Origin: Shewanella vesiculosa
GTDB taxonomy: Bacteria; Pseudomonadota; Gammaproteobacteria; Enterobacterales; Shewanellaceae
Length of the DNA stretch: 64,000 nucleotides
Direction: 5' to 3'
NCBI RefSeq assembly: GCF_021560015.1
Contig: NZ_CP073588.1
Span: forward strand, 4,448,501 to 4,512,500
Of this stretch, positions 16,348 through 25,458 are shown in pieces (positions within the stretch are counted from its first letter, which is position 1; the number at the start of each line of letters is the position of its first letter). The translations under genes were made by a program, and so were the position numbers. The notes under the pieces were generated by a model. It saw nothing but the letters and a program-made list of their open reading frames with translations, had not been told where the DNA came from and did no database searches.

Positions 16348-18141
16348 ATGAGACCTTCTGCGTATTTTGAAGGCCCGGTAGGGAAGTTAAATTGGCATGT
16401 TTTACGCCTGTTATGGCCATATTTACTAGAATTTAAAGCGCGCGTGATTTTGGCTATGATTTGTTTAGTGGTTGCTAAGCTCGCCAGTGTTGCATTGCCA
16501 TTTCTTTTGAAAGAATTAGTCGATACCTTAGATAAACAATCTCCGGCCCAGCTTATTGCAGTCCCGGTTGGCTTGGTATTAGCTTATGGCGCGGTTCGTT
16601 TACTCAATGTCATTATTGGTGAGGTTCGTGACACCTTATTTGGCCGAGTCACCGAACGTGCTATCCGTCGTCTTGGGCGGGCGGTATTTGAACATTTGCA
16701 TCGACTCGATCTTGATTTTCACTTAGATCGTCGCACCGGTGGCTTATCCCGCGACATTGAACGTGGCACCAGTGGTGTCAATTTTTTAATGCGTTTTATG
16801 GTATTTAATATCGTACCAACCCTGCTTGAGATTATGCTTGTTATTGGGGTCTTCTTTTATAATTATGGCATCAGTTTTGCGCTGATAACCTTAGTTTCTG
16901 TTGTAGCTTATATTGGGTATTCTATCGTAGCGACTGAGTGGCGCACCGGTTATGTGCGTGATGCTGCCCGAGCTGACTCGCTGGCTAATACTCGTTCAGT
17001 GGATAGCTTGTTAAATTATGAAACCGTAAAATATTTTAATAACGAAGAATTTGAGTCACAACGATATGACTCTGCACTTGAGCAATGGGAAGTGGCAAAA
17101 CGAAAAAATCGTTTATCATTGTTTGCCCTAAACGGTGGTCAAGCGTTAATTATCGCTGTGGCTATGACAGCTATGATGGCATTAGCGGCTTATGAAGTAA
17201 GCCAGGGCTCAATGACTATTGGTGACTTTGTGTTAATTAATGCATTTATGATGCAGTTGTTTATTCCGTTAAATTTCTTAGGGTTTGTGTATCGTGAGAT
17301 CCGCGGTGCATTAGCCAATATTGAGCGTATGTTTGATATTTTAGACAAACAACCACAAGTATTAGATTCGGATGATGCTATTGAGATTAGCCCAACGATT
17401 GGGACGATAAAGTTTACCGATGTGAGTTTTCAATACGACCAACGCCCTATTTTGAACAGTGTTAGCTTCGAGGTGCCAGCAGGGAAAAAAATTGCTGTAG
17501 TCGGTGACAGTGGCGCGGGTAAATCAACTATTATTAAATTGCTATTCCGCTTTTATGATGTTGCCAGTGGTGCAATCACTATTGATGGCATTGATGTGCG
17601 TCATTTTAGCCAGCAAGCTTTGCGAAGAGCTATTGCTGTTGTCCCGCAAGATACTGTGTTATTCAATGATTCTATTTACGAAAATATTCGCTATGGTCGT
17701 GCCGATGCGACTCATGATGAGATTGTCGCTGCAGTTAAGCTAGCGCATTTGAGTGACTTTATTGAATCATTACCAGATAAAGGCAATACCAAAGTGGGGG
17801 AGAGAGGTTTAAAGCTCTCAGGTGGAGAAAAACAACGGGTTGCTATTGCTCGAGCGGTGTTGAAGGGCTCGCCCATCCTAGTGTTTGATGAAGCAACATC
17901 GTCTCTCGACTCACGATCTGAGCAAGCGATTCTCAGCGCGCTCAGAGATGCTGCTAAAGGACACACAAGTTTAGTGGTGGCCCATCGTTTATCGACCATT
18001 ATTGATGCCGACCAAATAGTAGTATTGAGTAAAGGTAAGATTGTTGAGCATGGTACTCATGTCAGTTTGTTAGCTAAACAAGGTCTTTATGCACGACTTT
18101 GGCATATTCAACATGAACAAAAAAATCTGCCACATGCCTAG
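16348..18141 (+). CDS. ABC exporter of the Atm1/HMT1 type
   Basis: A half-size ABC exporter of 597 residues with membrane domain and ATPase fused. Six helices span residues 30-320, and the ATPase covers about 350-590 with Walker A GDSGAGKST, signature LSGGEKQR, Walker B ILVFDEATSSLD and H-loop VVAHRLSTI. The N-terminus (NWHVLRLLWPYLLEFKARV) and the NTRSVDSLLNYETVKYFNNE stretch are typical of Atm1-like exporters, which move glutathione-linked sulfur or metal conjugates. An export role for glutathione-type compounds is inferred from the family. It stands as a single gene. Confidence 0.85.
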   Translation: MRPSAYFEGPVGKLNWHVLRLLWPYLLEFKARVILAMICLVVAKLASVALPFLLKELVDTLDKQSPAQLIAVPVGLVLAYGAVRLLNVIIGEVRDTLFGRVTERAIRRLGRAVFEHLHRLDLDFHLDRRTGGLSRDIERGTSGVNFLMRFMVFNIVPTLLEIMLVIGVFFYNYGISFALITLVSVVAYIGYSIVATEWRTGYVRDAARADSLANTRSVDSLLNYETVKYFNNEEFESQRYDSALEQWEVAKRKNRLSLFALNGGQALIIAVAMTAMMALAAYEVSQGSMTIGDFVLINAFMMQLFIPLNFLGFVYREIRGALANIERMFDILDKQPQVLDSDDAIEISPTIGTIKFTDVSFQYDQRPILNSVSFEVPAGKKIAVVGDSGAGKSTIIKLLFRFYDVASGAITIDGIDVRHFSQQALRRAIAVVPQDTVLFNDSIYENIRYGRADATHDEIVAAVKLAHLSDFIESLPDKGNTKVGERGLKLSGGEKQRVAIARAVLKGSPILVFDEATSSLDSRSEQAILSALRDAAKGHTSLVVAHRLSTIIDADQIVVLSKGKIVEHGTHVSLLAKQGLYARLWHIQHEQKNLPHA

Positions 18142-18477
18142 TGGACGTTGCTATGTTGTTAGGTGATATAAAAGAATAAAATACCGAAGTTGCTGTTTTT
18201 CATTTATGCTTTATTGACTATGAGTAAGGCTTATACAGCATTTAAGTTTTACATAAATGGCCGCTATTTATAACGCTAAACGCTATAATTGAATACTTAA
18301 GCAGCAAAGAATAGCGCGTAAACTGACTTGTTAGATCTATCGTGACTGAAATTTTTGACGGCAGTGATCAACGCAGTTAATCTATAGTCCGACTTATGGT
18401 GTATTATCCCCAGATAGCTATACTTTTCAATCAATTGGATTTTATTAAAGGTGCGAATTCGTGTATGGAGGTGACTT
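18142..18477. other. Intergenic region with second copy of a 19-bp repeat
   Basis: A 336-bp gap without a supported ORF. It carries AATCTATAGTCCGACTTAT at 18379-18397, one mismatch from the motif at 1562-1580, and a TATAAT at 18284-18289 without a matching -35. Confidence 0.4.
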
Positions 18478-18699
18478 GTGCATAATATTGCGTTAATTGC
18501 GGCGCTAGAAGGCACCCGACATCAAGTGACAACTGATTGGTTTGCTATTATGGCAATGCTAAAAGGGCGTAACATGTCTGATGATGCGATTAAAATAGTC
18601 TACAACGATTTGTGTGCCGGTTTAAGAGTGACGACTCGTGGAGTGACTCTCGCTAAGGCAATGGACAGCGACTTGGATAAGAGCAATATATCAATCTAG
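18478..18699 (+). CDS. Small protein of unknown function (73 aa)
   Basis: A GTG start at 18478 is supported by a strong Shine-Dalgarno sequence GGAGGTG ending 4 bp before it. The 73-residue product (begins MHNIALIAALEGTRHQVTTDWFAIM) is soluble, with no signal peptide or membrane helix. No family is recognised. It is flanked by non-coding DNA on both sides and stands alone. The ribosome-binding site is the main argument that it is real. Confidence 0.5.
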   Translation: MHNIALIAALEGTRHQVTTDWFAIMAMLKGRNMSDDAIKIVYNDLCAGLRVTTRGVTLAKAMDSDLDKSNISI

Positions 18700-18921
18700 C
18701 CATCCCACAATACAATTCCCATGTACTTTGGGATTAATCGAGTGTAATAAAATCATATTCTAGTAGCGGCTGTTATCACAGCTGAAGTATTGGCTTTGGT
18801 TTAAGTGGATTTCATTTAATGCTCAAAGAGGATTAATCGCTAAATGAGATTTTCTGGATAATGTAAGGACAAGAGGATTGGCTGAAACAATGGTTTAGTA
18901 GAGAGTATAACGATGACTGGC

Positions 18922-19128
18922 TTATTTTTTTTGCCAATTAATACACACCATTTTTATCAATGCTGCTGGAGACGGATCGAGAGTTAAGCATTTAATTTTT
19001 CCTTGCTCAAAACACACTAGCTCGCCTTCGATTTCTGTCATTCGATTACAGTTTTTACAGCTTAAACTTAAGCTTTTGACATTTAGATCAACATTAAGAT
19101 CTACTGCATTCTTTTTGATATTCAACAT
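18922..19128 (-). CDS. Small cysteine-containing protein (68 aa)
   Basis: The ATG at 19128 is preceded by AAGGA at a good distance. The product has a CKNC pair at residues 24-27 and further Cys at 39, 47 and 62, a pattern that could bind a metal such as zinc. It carries a curious duplicated VDLNVDLNV near residue 10. No family recognised. It is transcribed away from the small gene at 18478 and lies downstream of the GltB-like gene on the same strand, 150 bp apart. Confidence 0.5.
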   Translation of the reverse strand: MLNIKKNAVDLNVDLNVKSLSLSCKNCNRMTEIEGELVCFEQGKIKCLTLDPSPAALIKMVCINWQKK

Positions 19129-19277
19129 GAAATCCTTCTGTTTGATTTCGCTTTAAAATCACACTAAGACCGCTTACTGTGACAAACATCAAATTTTATT
19201 ATACACCCTTTAATCATATTCGGCAAAGTAATCGCGAGTAGCGAACCCCAGTCGTTTACTGGGATTGATGCGCTTCT

Positions 19278-20765
19278 CTACTGCATATGACGGTAATGAT
19301 TATCAAGGGTGACTGCAACTCCAGACGATTGCACTATTCGAGCGTGATGACGGGTTAAATACCTTGGGTCCGTTACGCCACAAGAGTGGGCAATCATGGT
19401 TAAATCATAATGTAAGAAATGATTGTAGTTTGCCACTCGCACAGATTTATCTTTGGGATCTAAGCCTTTTTGCAGACGGATATTATGGGTTGTGATACCC
19501 GTTGGGCAGGTGTCTCTGTTGCACTGTAGTGATTGAATGCAACCCAAGGCAAACATATTGCCGCGAGCTGAAGCAATAAAGTCTGCGCCAGTGGCCAATG
19601 CCCAAGCTACATAAGATGGCATAATCATTTTACCCGTTGCGATGACTTTAATGCGTTGCTTAAAGCCGCGTTGATTCAATAAATCAACCAGAGACGGCAA
19701 GCTTTGCCTTAATGGTAACCCAACGTTGTCCATTAATGCCTGTGGCGCTGCACCAGTGCCGCCATCTGAGCTGTCCAAAGTAAAAAAATCTGGGGCATAT
19801 TCTATCCCACGTTGCTCAATTTCATCCAAAAACTCTGTTACCCAAGACATATCGCCTAATACAGCCTTAATGCCAGTTGGTTTACCGGTAATGTCTCTTA
19901 CTTGATTTATCATATCGACAATGTCAGCAACATTGTGTAATTCAATATGGCCATTAGGGCTAATTGAGTCGTGTCCTGCTGGAATACCGCGAATGGCTGC
20001 GATTTCTTCGGTCACTTTTACTGCAGGTAAAATCCCTCCTTTCCCTGGCTTAGCGCCCTGGCTCAACTTAATTTCAAACATTTTTACTTCAGGGTGGGCT
20101 GCTATATCGCTAAGTTTTTGAGGATCTAAATGGCCTTGTTCGTCTCGGACACCGTATTTGGCTGTCCCGATTTGAAACACTAAGTCACAATGACCTTTAA
20201 GATGATATGGGCTTAATCCTCCCTCACCAGTATTGAGCCAGCAACCTGCTTTCGCTGCACCATGAGATAGCGCAGTAATCGCTGGTCGAGATAATGCACC
20301 AAAGCTCATTGCTGAAATATGGCAAATTTTACTGGTTGTGTAAGGATGGGTGCAATCTGGACCAATGGTTACGTCTATTGTCTTGTGAGAGTCATGATCG
20401 CTGACTGGAAAGGCTGAGTTCATGAACATCACTGAACCGGGTTTATCTAGAACTTGTGTTGATCCAAATGCAATTGTACGGTCAACATTTTTTGCTGCGC
20501 GATATACCCAATTGCGCTCGGCACGGTTAAATGGCAGTTCTTCACGATCTTGAGAAAAAAAGTATTGTCTAAAAAACTCACCCTGTTTTTCAAATATATA
20601 TCGAAAGCGACCGATAACAGGGTAATTATGGCGTATGGCTTGTTTTGTTTGCCATTTATCAGCAATAAACATGTAAATGACCGCAATCAGTAATAGCCAA
20701 AATAACACTAAGAAAAGACCAGAGAAGATATCCATTCCCCACATAAACCAATGTTGTTGCGGCAT
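19278..20765 (-). CDS. Membrane-anchored FMN-binding glutamate synthase-like protein
   Basis: A 495-residue protein with one N-terminal membrane helix (about 12-33) and a C-terminal domain like the FMN-binding barrel of the large subunit of glutamate synthase. Visible hallmarks are SAMSFGALSRPAITAL, NTGEGGLSPYH, KLSQGAKPGKGG, DSSDGGTGAAP and the iron-sulfur Cys cluster CIQSLQCNRDTCPTG near residue 415. It lacks the glutaminase and GXGXG domains of true GltB and has no gltD beside it. These orphan proteins are widespread; their in vivo reaction is not established to my knowledge. Confidence 0.85.
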   Translation of the reverse strand: MPQQHWFMWGMDIFSGLFLVLFWLLLIAVIYMFIADKWQTKQAIRHNYPVIGRFRYIFEKQGEFFRQYFFSQDREELPFNRAERNWVYRAAKNVDRTIAFGSTQVLDKPGSVMFMNSAFPVSDHDSHKTIDVTIGPDCTHPYTTSKICHISAMSFGALSRPAITALSHGAAKAGCWLNTGEGGLSPYHLKGHCDLVFQIGTAKYGVRDEQGHLDPQKLSDIAAHPEVKMFEIKLSQGAKPGKGGILPAVKVTEEIAAIRGIPAGHDSISPNGHIELHNVADIVDMINQVRDITGKPTGIKAVLGDMSWVTEFLDEIEQRGIEYAPDFFTLDSSDGGTGAAPQALMDNVGLPLRQSLPSLVDLLNQRGFKQRIKVIATGKMIMPSYVAWALATGADFIASARGNMFALGCIQSLQCNRDTCPTGITTHNIRLQKGLDPKDKSVRVANYNHFLHYDLTMIAHSCGVTDPRYLTRHHARIVQSSGVAVTLDNHYRHMQ

Positions 20766-21050
20766 ATTATTGTCCTTAAATTGAATCTAGTACTGTGTGT
20801 TTATTCGCGGTAATTTAGTCGCAGTAATGATCGTAAGTGAGTCTGGTTAACCATATTAGCAATGCCAAATATAATCTCACTATATCGTTTATTTTTTCTG
20901 CTTGCTATCTAACTGCTTTGTTTTAAAGCGATGAGGCATTTATGGTCATTATTGCAGTGAATTAAATCGTATATTTATTTCATTATGACTTCAGGTATGC
21001 ATTTTTTGGTCGATAATTAAGCTATCCGTTACTTTAAATAAGACACTATT

Positions 21051-21680
21051 ATGGACATTAAAAGCGCAGCGCCCTCAAATGTGAAGGGACGAGAAAACAA
21101 CAATACTCCAACCAGTGAAGCGAATGCTTCAACTCAAAATAAAGCTAATAATACAAGTTCAGCGGTAAATTCATCAGCTAAAGTATCAGTGAGTCAACTG
21201 AGTCGTCAAATGATGAACAACAGTATTCTTGCCGCACAGGAAGAAGTGAGTATTTCTGCGGGTGACAAGTCTATGGCGTTGCTTTATCGCGCCGCAATTG
21301 AAGCCATTAACCAAGAACTTGCCCCCTCGCTTGGAGACAACGCAATTCAGAAGGGCGTTGATAGCGGAGTGGATTACTCACCAGAGGCAACAGCTGATCG
21401 CATTGTGAGCTTTGCCACAAATTTTTTCTCTATTCACCAACAACAAAATAAATCTATGGGACTAGATGAGCAAGTTGATAGTTTTATGCTCAAAATTGGT
21501 GATGCCATAGATCAAGGCTTTAAAGAGGCTAGCGATATATTGTCTGGTTTAAAGGTGTTAGAAGGTGACATAGCTGCTGGTGTGGATAAAACATATGAAC
21601 TGATACAGCAAGGGTTAGCGCAATTTAAGCAAGATAAGCTTGCTAAAGATGAATCACAAAGCGTGACTCAAGCGACGTAG
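21051..21680 (+). CDS. DUF5610-like protein
   Basis: A 209-residue hydrophilic protein. Residues 1-55 are low complexity, rich in Asn, Ser and Thr, and probably disordered. The conserved part (80-195) has the pattern SPEATADRIVSFATNFFSIH that I associate with DUF5610; this is from memory. No signal peptide or membrane helix is present. Function unknown. It ends 43 bp before the fpr start on the same strand. Confidence 0.65.
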   Translation: MDIKSAAPSNVKGRENNNTPTSEANASTQNKANNTSSAVNSSAKVSVSQLSRQMMNNSILAAQEEVSISAGDKSMALLYRAAIEAINQELAPSLGDNAIQKGVDSGVDYSPEATADRIVSFATNFFSIHQQQNKSMGLDEQVDSFMLKIGDAIDQGFKEASDILSGLKVLEGDIAAGVDKTYELIQQGLAQFKQDKLAKDESQSVTQAT

Positions 21681-21723
21681 TCTCTTATGATTAAGATTGG
21701 CTCTCAGTGAAAGGATCGTGACT

Positions 21724-22473
21724 ATGTGGACTACGGGTAAAGTAATTGAACGCATTGATTGGAATGACAAATTATTTTCACTGCGGATCAAAGCCGATGT
21801 CGAACCTTTTATCGCTGGTCAGTTTATAAAGCTCAGCCAAATACGAGATGAAAAGCGTGTTGCTCGTGCATATTCACTGGTGAATCCCCCTGGTAAGGAC
21901 TATGTCGAAGTGCTTGCTGTTGCGGTAGAGGACGGGCTGCTGTCTCCAGATCTACAAGCATTAACCCCTGGAGACTCTATTGAAGTGACGTCTAAAGCAA
22001 CAGGGTTTATGACTCTAGACGAGGTGCCAAATGGTGCTTTGCAAGGTAAACATTTGTGGTTTTTTGCCACAGGCACCGCAGTCGGACCTTTTATCTCAAT
22101 GCTGGCAACTGATGGGCCTTGGCAACGTTTTGAAAAGGTCGTGCTCGTTTATGGTGTTCGCCTTGGTGAAGATCTTGCTTATTTAGAGACCATCCAGCAG
22201 TTTATTGAACTGCATCCACAGCAGTTTGTATTTATTCCTATTGTGACCCGTGAAGATTATCCTAATGCTTTATCATGTCGTATTCCCGATGGTATTAGCA
22301 GCGGATTAATTGAACAGAAAGCGGGATTAGGGATAAATGCTGAGCATTCTCAAGTGATGATCTGCGGTAACCCTGGCATGATAACGGATGCTCAAATCGC
22401 TTTAGTGGAAAAAGGATTAGCAAAAAATCTTCGACGCGCTCCTGGACAAATAACAGTCGAAAAATATTGGTAA
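21724..22473 (+). CDS. fpr: Ferredoxin/flavodoxin--NADP+ reductase
   Basis: Fpr moves electrons between NADPH and ferredoxin or flavodoxin and supports oxidative-stress repair. From ATG 21724 (AGGA upstream) it has 249 residues, matching the family. The FAD-binding motif is RAYSLVNPP (near 50), ATGTAVGPFISML (near 110) is the NADP-binding glycine region, MICGNPGMI lies near 215, and it ends in the typical VEKYW. An in-frame TTG at 21697 lies upstream without need. Its proximity to an iron-uptake operon is suggestive only. Confidence 0.9.
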   Translation: MWTTGKVIERIDWNDKLFSLRIKADVEPFIAGQFIKLSQIRDEKRVARAYSLVNPPGKDYVEVLAVAVEDGLLSPDLQALTPGDSIEVTSKATGFMTLDEVPNGALQGKHLWFFATGTAVGPFISMLATDGPWQRFEKVVLVYGVRLGEDLAYLETIQQFIELHPQQFVFIPIVTREDYPNALSCRIPDGISSGLIEQKAGLGINAEHSQVMICGNPGMITDAQIALVEKGLAKNLRRAPGQITVEKYW

Positions 22474-22624
22474 TAGCATCAATCATAACCATTAATGCCG
22501 TGATGGCAGAGCCTCAACAGTGCTCACTGATTTTTGTGGTCATTGCTTCCCTCGCTTGAAAATTCACTGCCCCGAGTGAAACAGCACTTGCTCCTTTGAA
22601 GATGATCACTTACCCTATCGCAAT

Positions 22625-22639
22625 TGATAACCATTATCA
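22625..22639. promoter_or_regulatory. Fur box upstream of the ferric iron ABC operon
   Basis: TGATAAC-C-ATTATCA is a 7-1-7 inverted repeat with one mismatch to the Fur core TGATAAT-N-ATTATCA. It lies 50 bp before the substrate-binding protein ATG. Confidence 0.8.
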
Positions 22640-22688
22640 ATCGCGTCGGCGATGGCGCAATATTGTTTCAATTAGGGAGCGTTGATTA

Positions 22689-23696
22689 ATGAAATTGCTA
22701 AAAAGTGTCGCATTATTAGGTTTGGCTTGTGTGGCTTCTTCGGTCAGTGCCGCAGAGGCATTAACTGTTTATTCTTATCGCCAAGCTTTCCTGATTGAGC
22801 CGATTGTTGAAAAATTTACCCAACAAAGTGGTATCGACGTTAATGTCGTATTTGCTAAAGATGGCATTGCTGAACGGATAGCGCGTGAAGGTCGTTTATC
22901 CCCTGCTGACGTAGTGCTGACATCAGACTTTTCTCGCTTGATGGAGTTGGTGGATAAAGAGCTTGTTTCACCGGTCCAAAGCAACATTATCGACCATAAT
23001 ATTCCGTCTCAATATCGCTCACAACAACATAATTGGTTTGCACTCACTATGCGGGTGCGTAATTTATATTCTTCTAAAGATCGTACTGGTAAAATTGATA
23101 TTGATTACGAGGACTTAGCCTTAGCTGAATACAAAGGTAAAATTTGTACTCGCAGTGGTAAACACCCTTATAACGTCGCATTAGTAGCCTCAATGATCGC
23201 TCATGATGGTGAAGCGAAAACGAAAACCTGGCTACAAGGGGTCAAAGCTAATTTAGCCCGTAAGCCTCAGGGTAATGATCGTGATCAAGTACTAGCCGTT
23301 AAAGAAGGCTTGTGTGATATCGCTATCGGTAACAGCTATTACTACGGCAATATGTTAATGGATAAAAACCAGAAAAGCTGGGCACAAGCTGTCGATATTA
23401 ATTTTCCTAATCAAAAGAACCGTGGCGCTCATGTCAACGTATCAGGAATGGCATTAGCCAAACATGCTCCTCATAAAGACAATGCCATTAAATTAATGGA
23501 ATTCCTTACCTCAGATGTCGCGCAAAAAATGTATGCTGAAGTGAACATGGAATATCCGGTAAAGGCTGATGTGGCTCCGTCTGAATTAGTGGCCTCATGG
23601 GGTGATTTTAAGGCCGACAGCTTACCGATTTATAAGTTGGCAGAATACCACCAAGCGGCAGTTAAATTACTCGACGAAGTGAAATTTGACCTGTAA
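22689..23696 (+). CDS. fbpA: Ferric iron ABC transporter, periplasmic binding protein
   Basis: A 335-residue periplasmic protein with a Sec signal peptide (cleavage near VSAAEA, residue 22). Mature features are those of the FbpA/FutA family: LTVYSYRQAFLIEPIVEKF at the start, then FAKDGIAERIAREG, and the tyrosine cluster GNSYYYGNML (near 217) that supplies ferric iron ligands. It is the first gene of a three-gene operon with permease and ATPase, behind a Fur box. Fbp is used as a functional label; FutA-like naming is equally valid. Confidence 0.9.
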   Translation: MKLLKSVALLGLACVASSVSAAEALTVYSYRQAFLIEPIVEKFTQQSGIDVNVVFAKDGIAERIAREGRLSPADVVLTSDFSRLMELVDKELVSPVQSNIIDHNIPSQYRSQQHNWFALTMRVRNLYSSKDRTGKIDIDYEDLALAEYKGKICTRSGKHPYNVALVASMIAHDGEAKTKTWLQGVKANLARKPQGNDRDQVLAVKEGLCDIAIGNSYYYGNMLMDKNQKSWAQAVDINFPNQKNRGAHVNVSGMALAKHAPHKDNAIKLMEFLTSDVAQKMYAEVNMEYPVKADVAPSELVASWGDFKADSLPIYKLAEYHQAAVKLLDEVKFDL

Positions 23697-23824
23697 TTAT
23701 GGCGATCCTCAATAGACGATCAACCTCCAAGCCAAGCGCACGTAACCATTTTTAGCGCACTATTACTACGATTAATAGTATTGATAAAATGAGTTGGGTG
23801 CGCTGAGTTAACTCGGTATTATTT

Positions 23825-25456
23825 ATGATTTTAGGCCTAACCAGAGGCTGGTCGCTTACTGGTTATTTTATCGCGGTAATATTAATATTGCCGCTGATTG
23901 CCTTAATAGTGCAATCCACTCTTCCTGACGAAGCTGTATTTAGCCATTTATTTAATACAGTGTTGCCGACATACATAGCCAATAGCTTATTACTGATGTT
24001 GTTGGTTGGACTCGGCTCGCTGCTATTAGCTATTCCTGCTGCGTGGGTAATTGCCCGCTGTGACTTTCCTTTTCGACGATACTTTCAGTGGCTATTACTG
24101 CTTCCATTAGCCATGCCAGCATATATTGTTGCTTATGTTTATACTGATATGCTCGATTATGCCGGTCCAGTGCAACGTACACTAAGGGATTGGTTTGAAT
24201 GGCAATCACCCCATGATTATTATTTCCCCGCGATACGCAGCCTCGGTGGAGCGGCAATAATACTGTCGTTAGTACTATTCCCTTATATTTACTTATTAGC
24301 CCGCACCGCTTTTATGGAGCAATCATCAAGTTTATTGTATGCATCACGGGTAATGGGGTGCAGTCCGTGGCGCAGTTTTTGGCGACTGTCATTACCCATG
24401 GCAAGGCCTGCTTTAGCTGTTGGCGTTGCCCTAGTGGCTATGGAAACCGCAGCAGACTTTGCCACTGTAAGCTATTTTGCCGTTCCTACTCTAACCACAG
24501 CCGTTTACGACACATGGCTTGGCTATGGCAGTTTAACGGCTGCCGCTAAATTATCGGCAATTATGTTGCTGGTGGTGTTCTCTATGATAGGTGTTGAACG
24601 ATTTGCCCGTCGCAAACAACAATTATTTCAAAAACAATCATCCTTCAATGAAGCCGATCGATATGTGTTGTCATCAACTAAGGCATGGATTGCGCTAGGC
24701 TACTGCACTTTATTGTTATTTCTTGCCTTCTTGCTGCCTTTTACCGTGTTATGTGTTTATGCCATTGATTATTTTAACGAGAGTTGGGATACACGTTTTT
24801 GGCAATATAGCCTTAACAGCTTATACATTGCCGCTATCGTGAGTGCCGTGTGTATGCTGTTATCACTGATATTGATGTTTGTCCGTCGAGTCAGTCCGCG
24901 TAAAAGTGATTATCTTCCTTCTAGACTCAGTTCTACTGGTTATGCATTGCCGGGCACAGTCCTAGCAATTGGTGTTTTGGTTCCACTGACATTTATTGAT
25001 TTTGCGATTAACGATGTTTACGATTGGCTGGGTGAACGTGGACCGGGATTGTTATTGACCGGCAGCGTATTCGCTTTGATTTTTGCTTTTTGTGTACGTT
25101 TTATTGCCATATCTATCGGTAGCTTAGAGAACAGTTATAAGCGCATTTCGCCTTCTTTGGACATGGCATGTATTACCTTGGGGCAAACCCCATTGCAACT
25201 GCTTTGGCGGGTTCATTTACCGTTATTGCGTAAAGGGATTTTTGCCGGGGCATTGTTGGTGTTTATTGAAAGTATGAAAGAGTTGCCCGCAGCATTATTA
25301 TTACGCCCCATTGGATTTGAAAACTTAGCCACTTATGTGTTTCAGTTTGTCTCAGATGAAAAGCTTGAACATGGTGCATTAGCCGCGATTGTTATTGTGT
25401 TAGTCGGGCTTGTTCCATTGATTTATCTTAATCGCTCCTTGGAGCAACAAGGCTAA
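23825..25456 (+). CDS. fbpB: Ferric iron ABC transporter, permease
   Basis: A 543-residue inner-membrane protein with about twelve helices, two fused permease halves as in FbpB/SfuB. Each half carries an EAA-type ATPase-contact loop (ASRVMGCSPWRSFWRLSLPMARP near 175 and TLGQTPLQLLWRVHLPLLR near 455). It lies 128 bp after the binding protein and only 2 bp before the ATPase gene, so the permease and ATPase are tightly coupled. Confidence 0.9.
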   Translation: MILGLTRGWSLTGYFIAVILILPLIALIVQSTLPDEAVFSHLFNTVLPTYIANSLLLMLLVGLGSLLLAIPAAWVIARCDFPFRRYFQWLLLLPLAMPAYIVAYVYTDMLDYAGPVQRTLRDWFEWQSPHDYYFPAIRSLGGAAIILSLVLFPYIYLLARTAFMEQSSSLLYASRVMGCSPWRSFWRLSLPMARPALAVGVALVAMETAADFATVSYFAVPTLTTAVYDTWLGYGSLTAAAKLSAIMLLVVFSMIGVERFARRKQQLFQKQSSFNEADRYVLSSTKAWIALGYCTLLLFLAFLLPFTVLCVYAIDYFNESWDTRFWQYSLNSLYIAAIVSAVCMLLSLILMFVRRVSPRKSDYLPSRLSSTGYALPGTVLAIGVLVPLTFIDFAINDVYDWLGERGPGLLLTGSVFALIFAFCVRFIAISIGSLENSYKRISPSLDMACITLGQTPLQLLWRVHLPLLRKGIFAGALLVFIESMKELPAALLLRPIGFENLATYVFQFVSDEKLEHGALAAIVIVLVGLVPLIYLNRSLEQQG

Positions 25457-25458
25457 TT

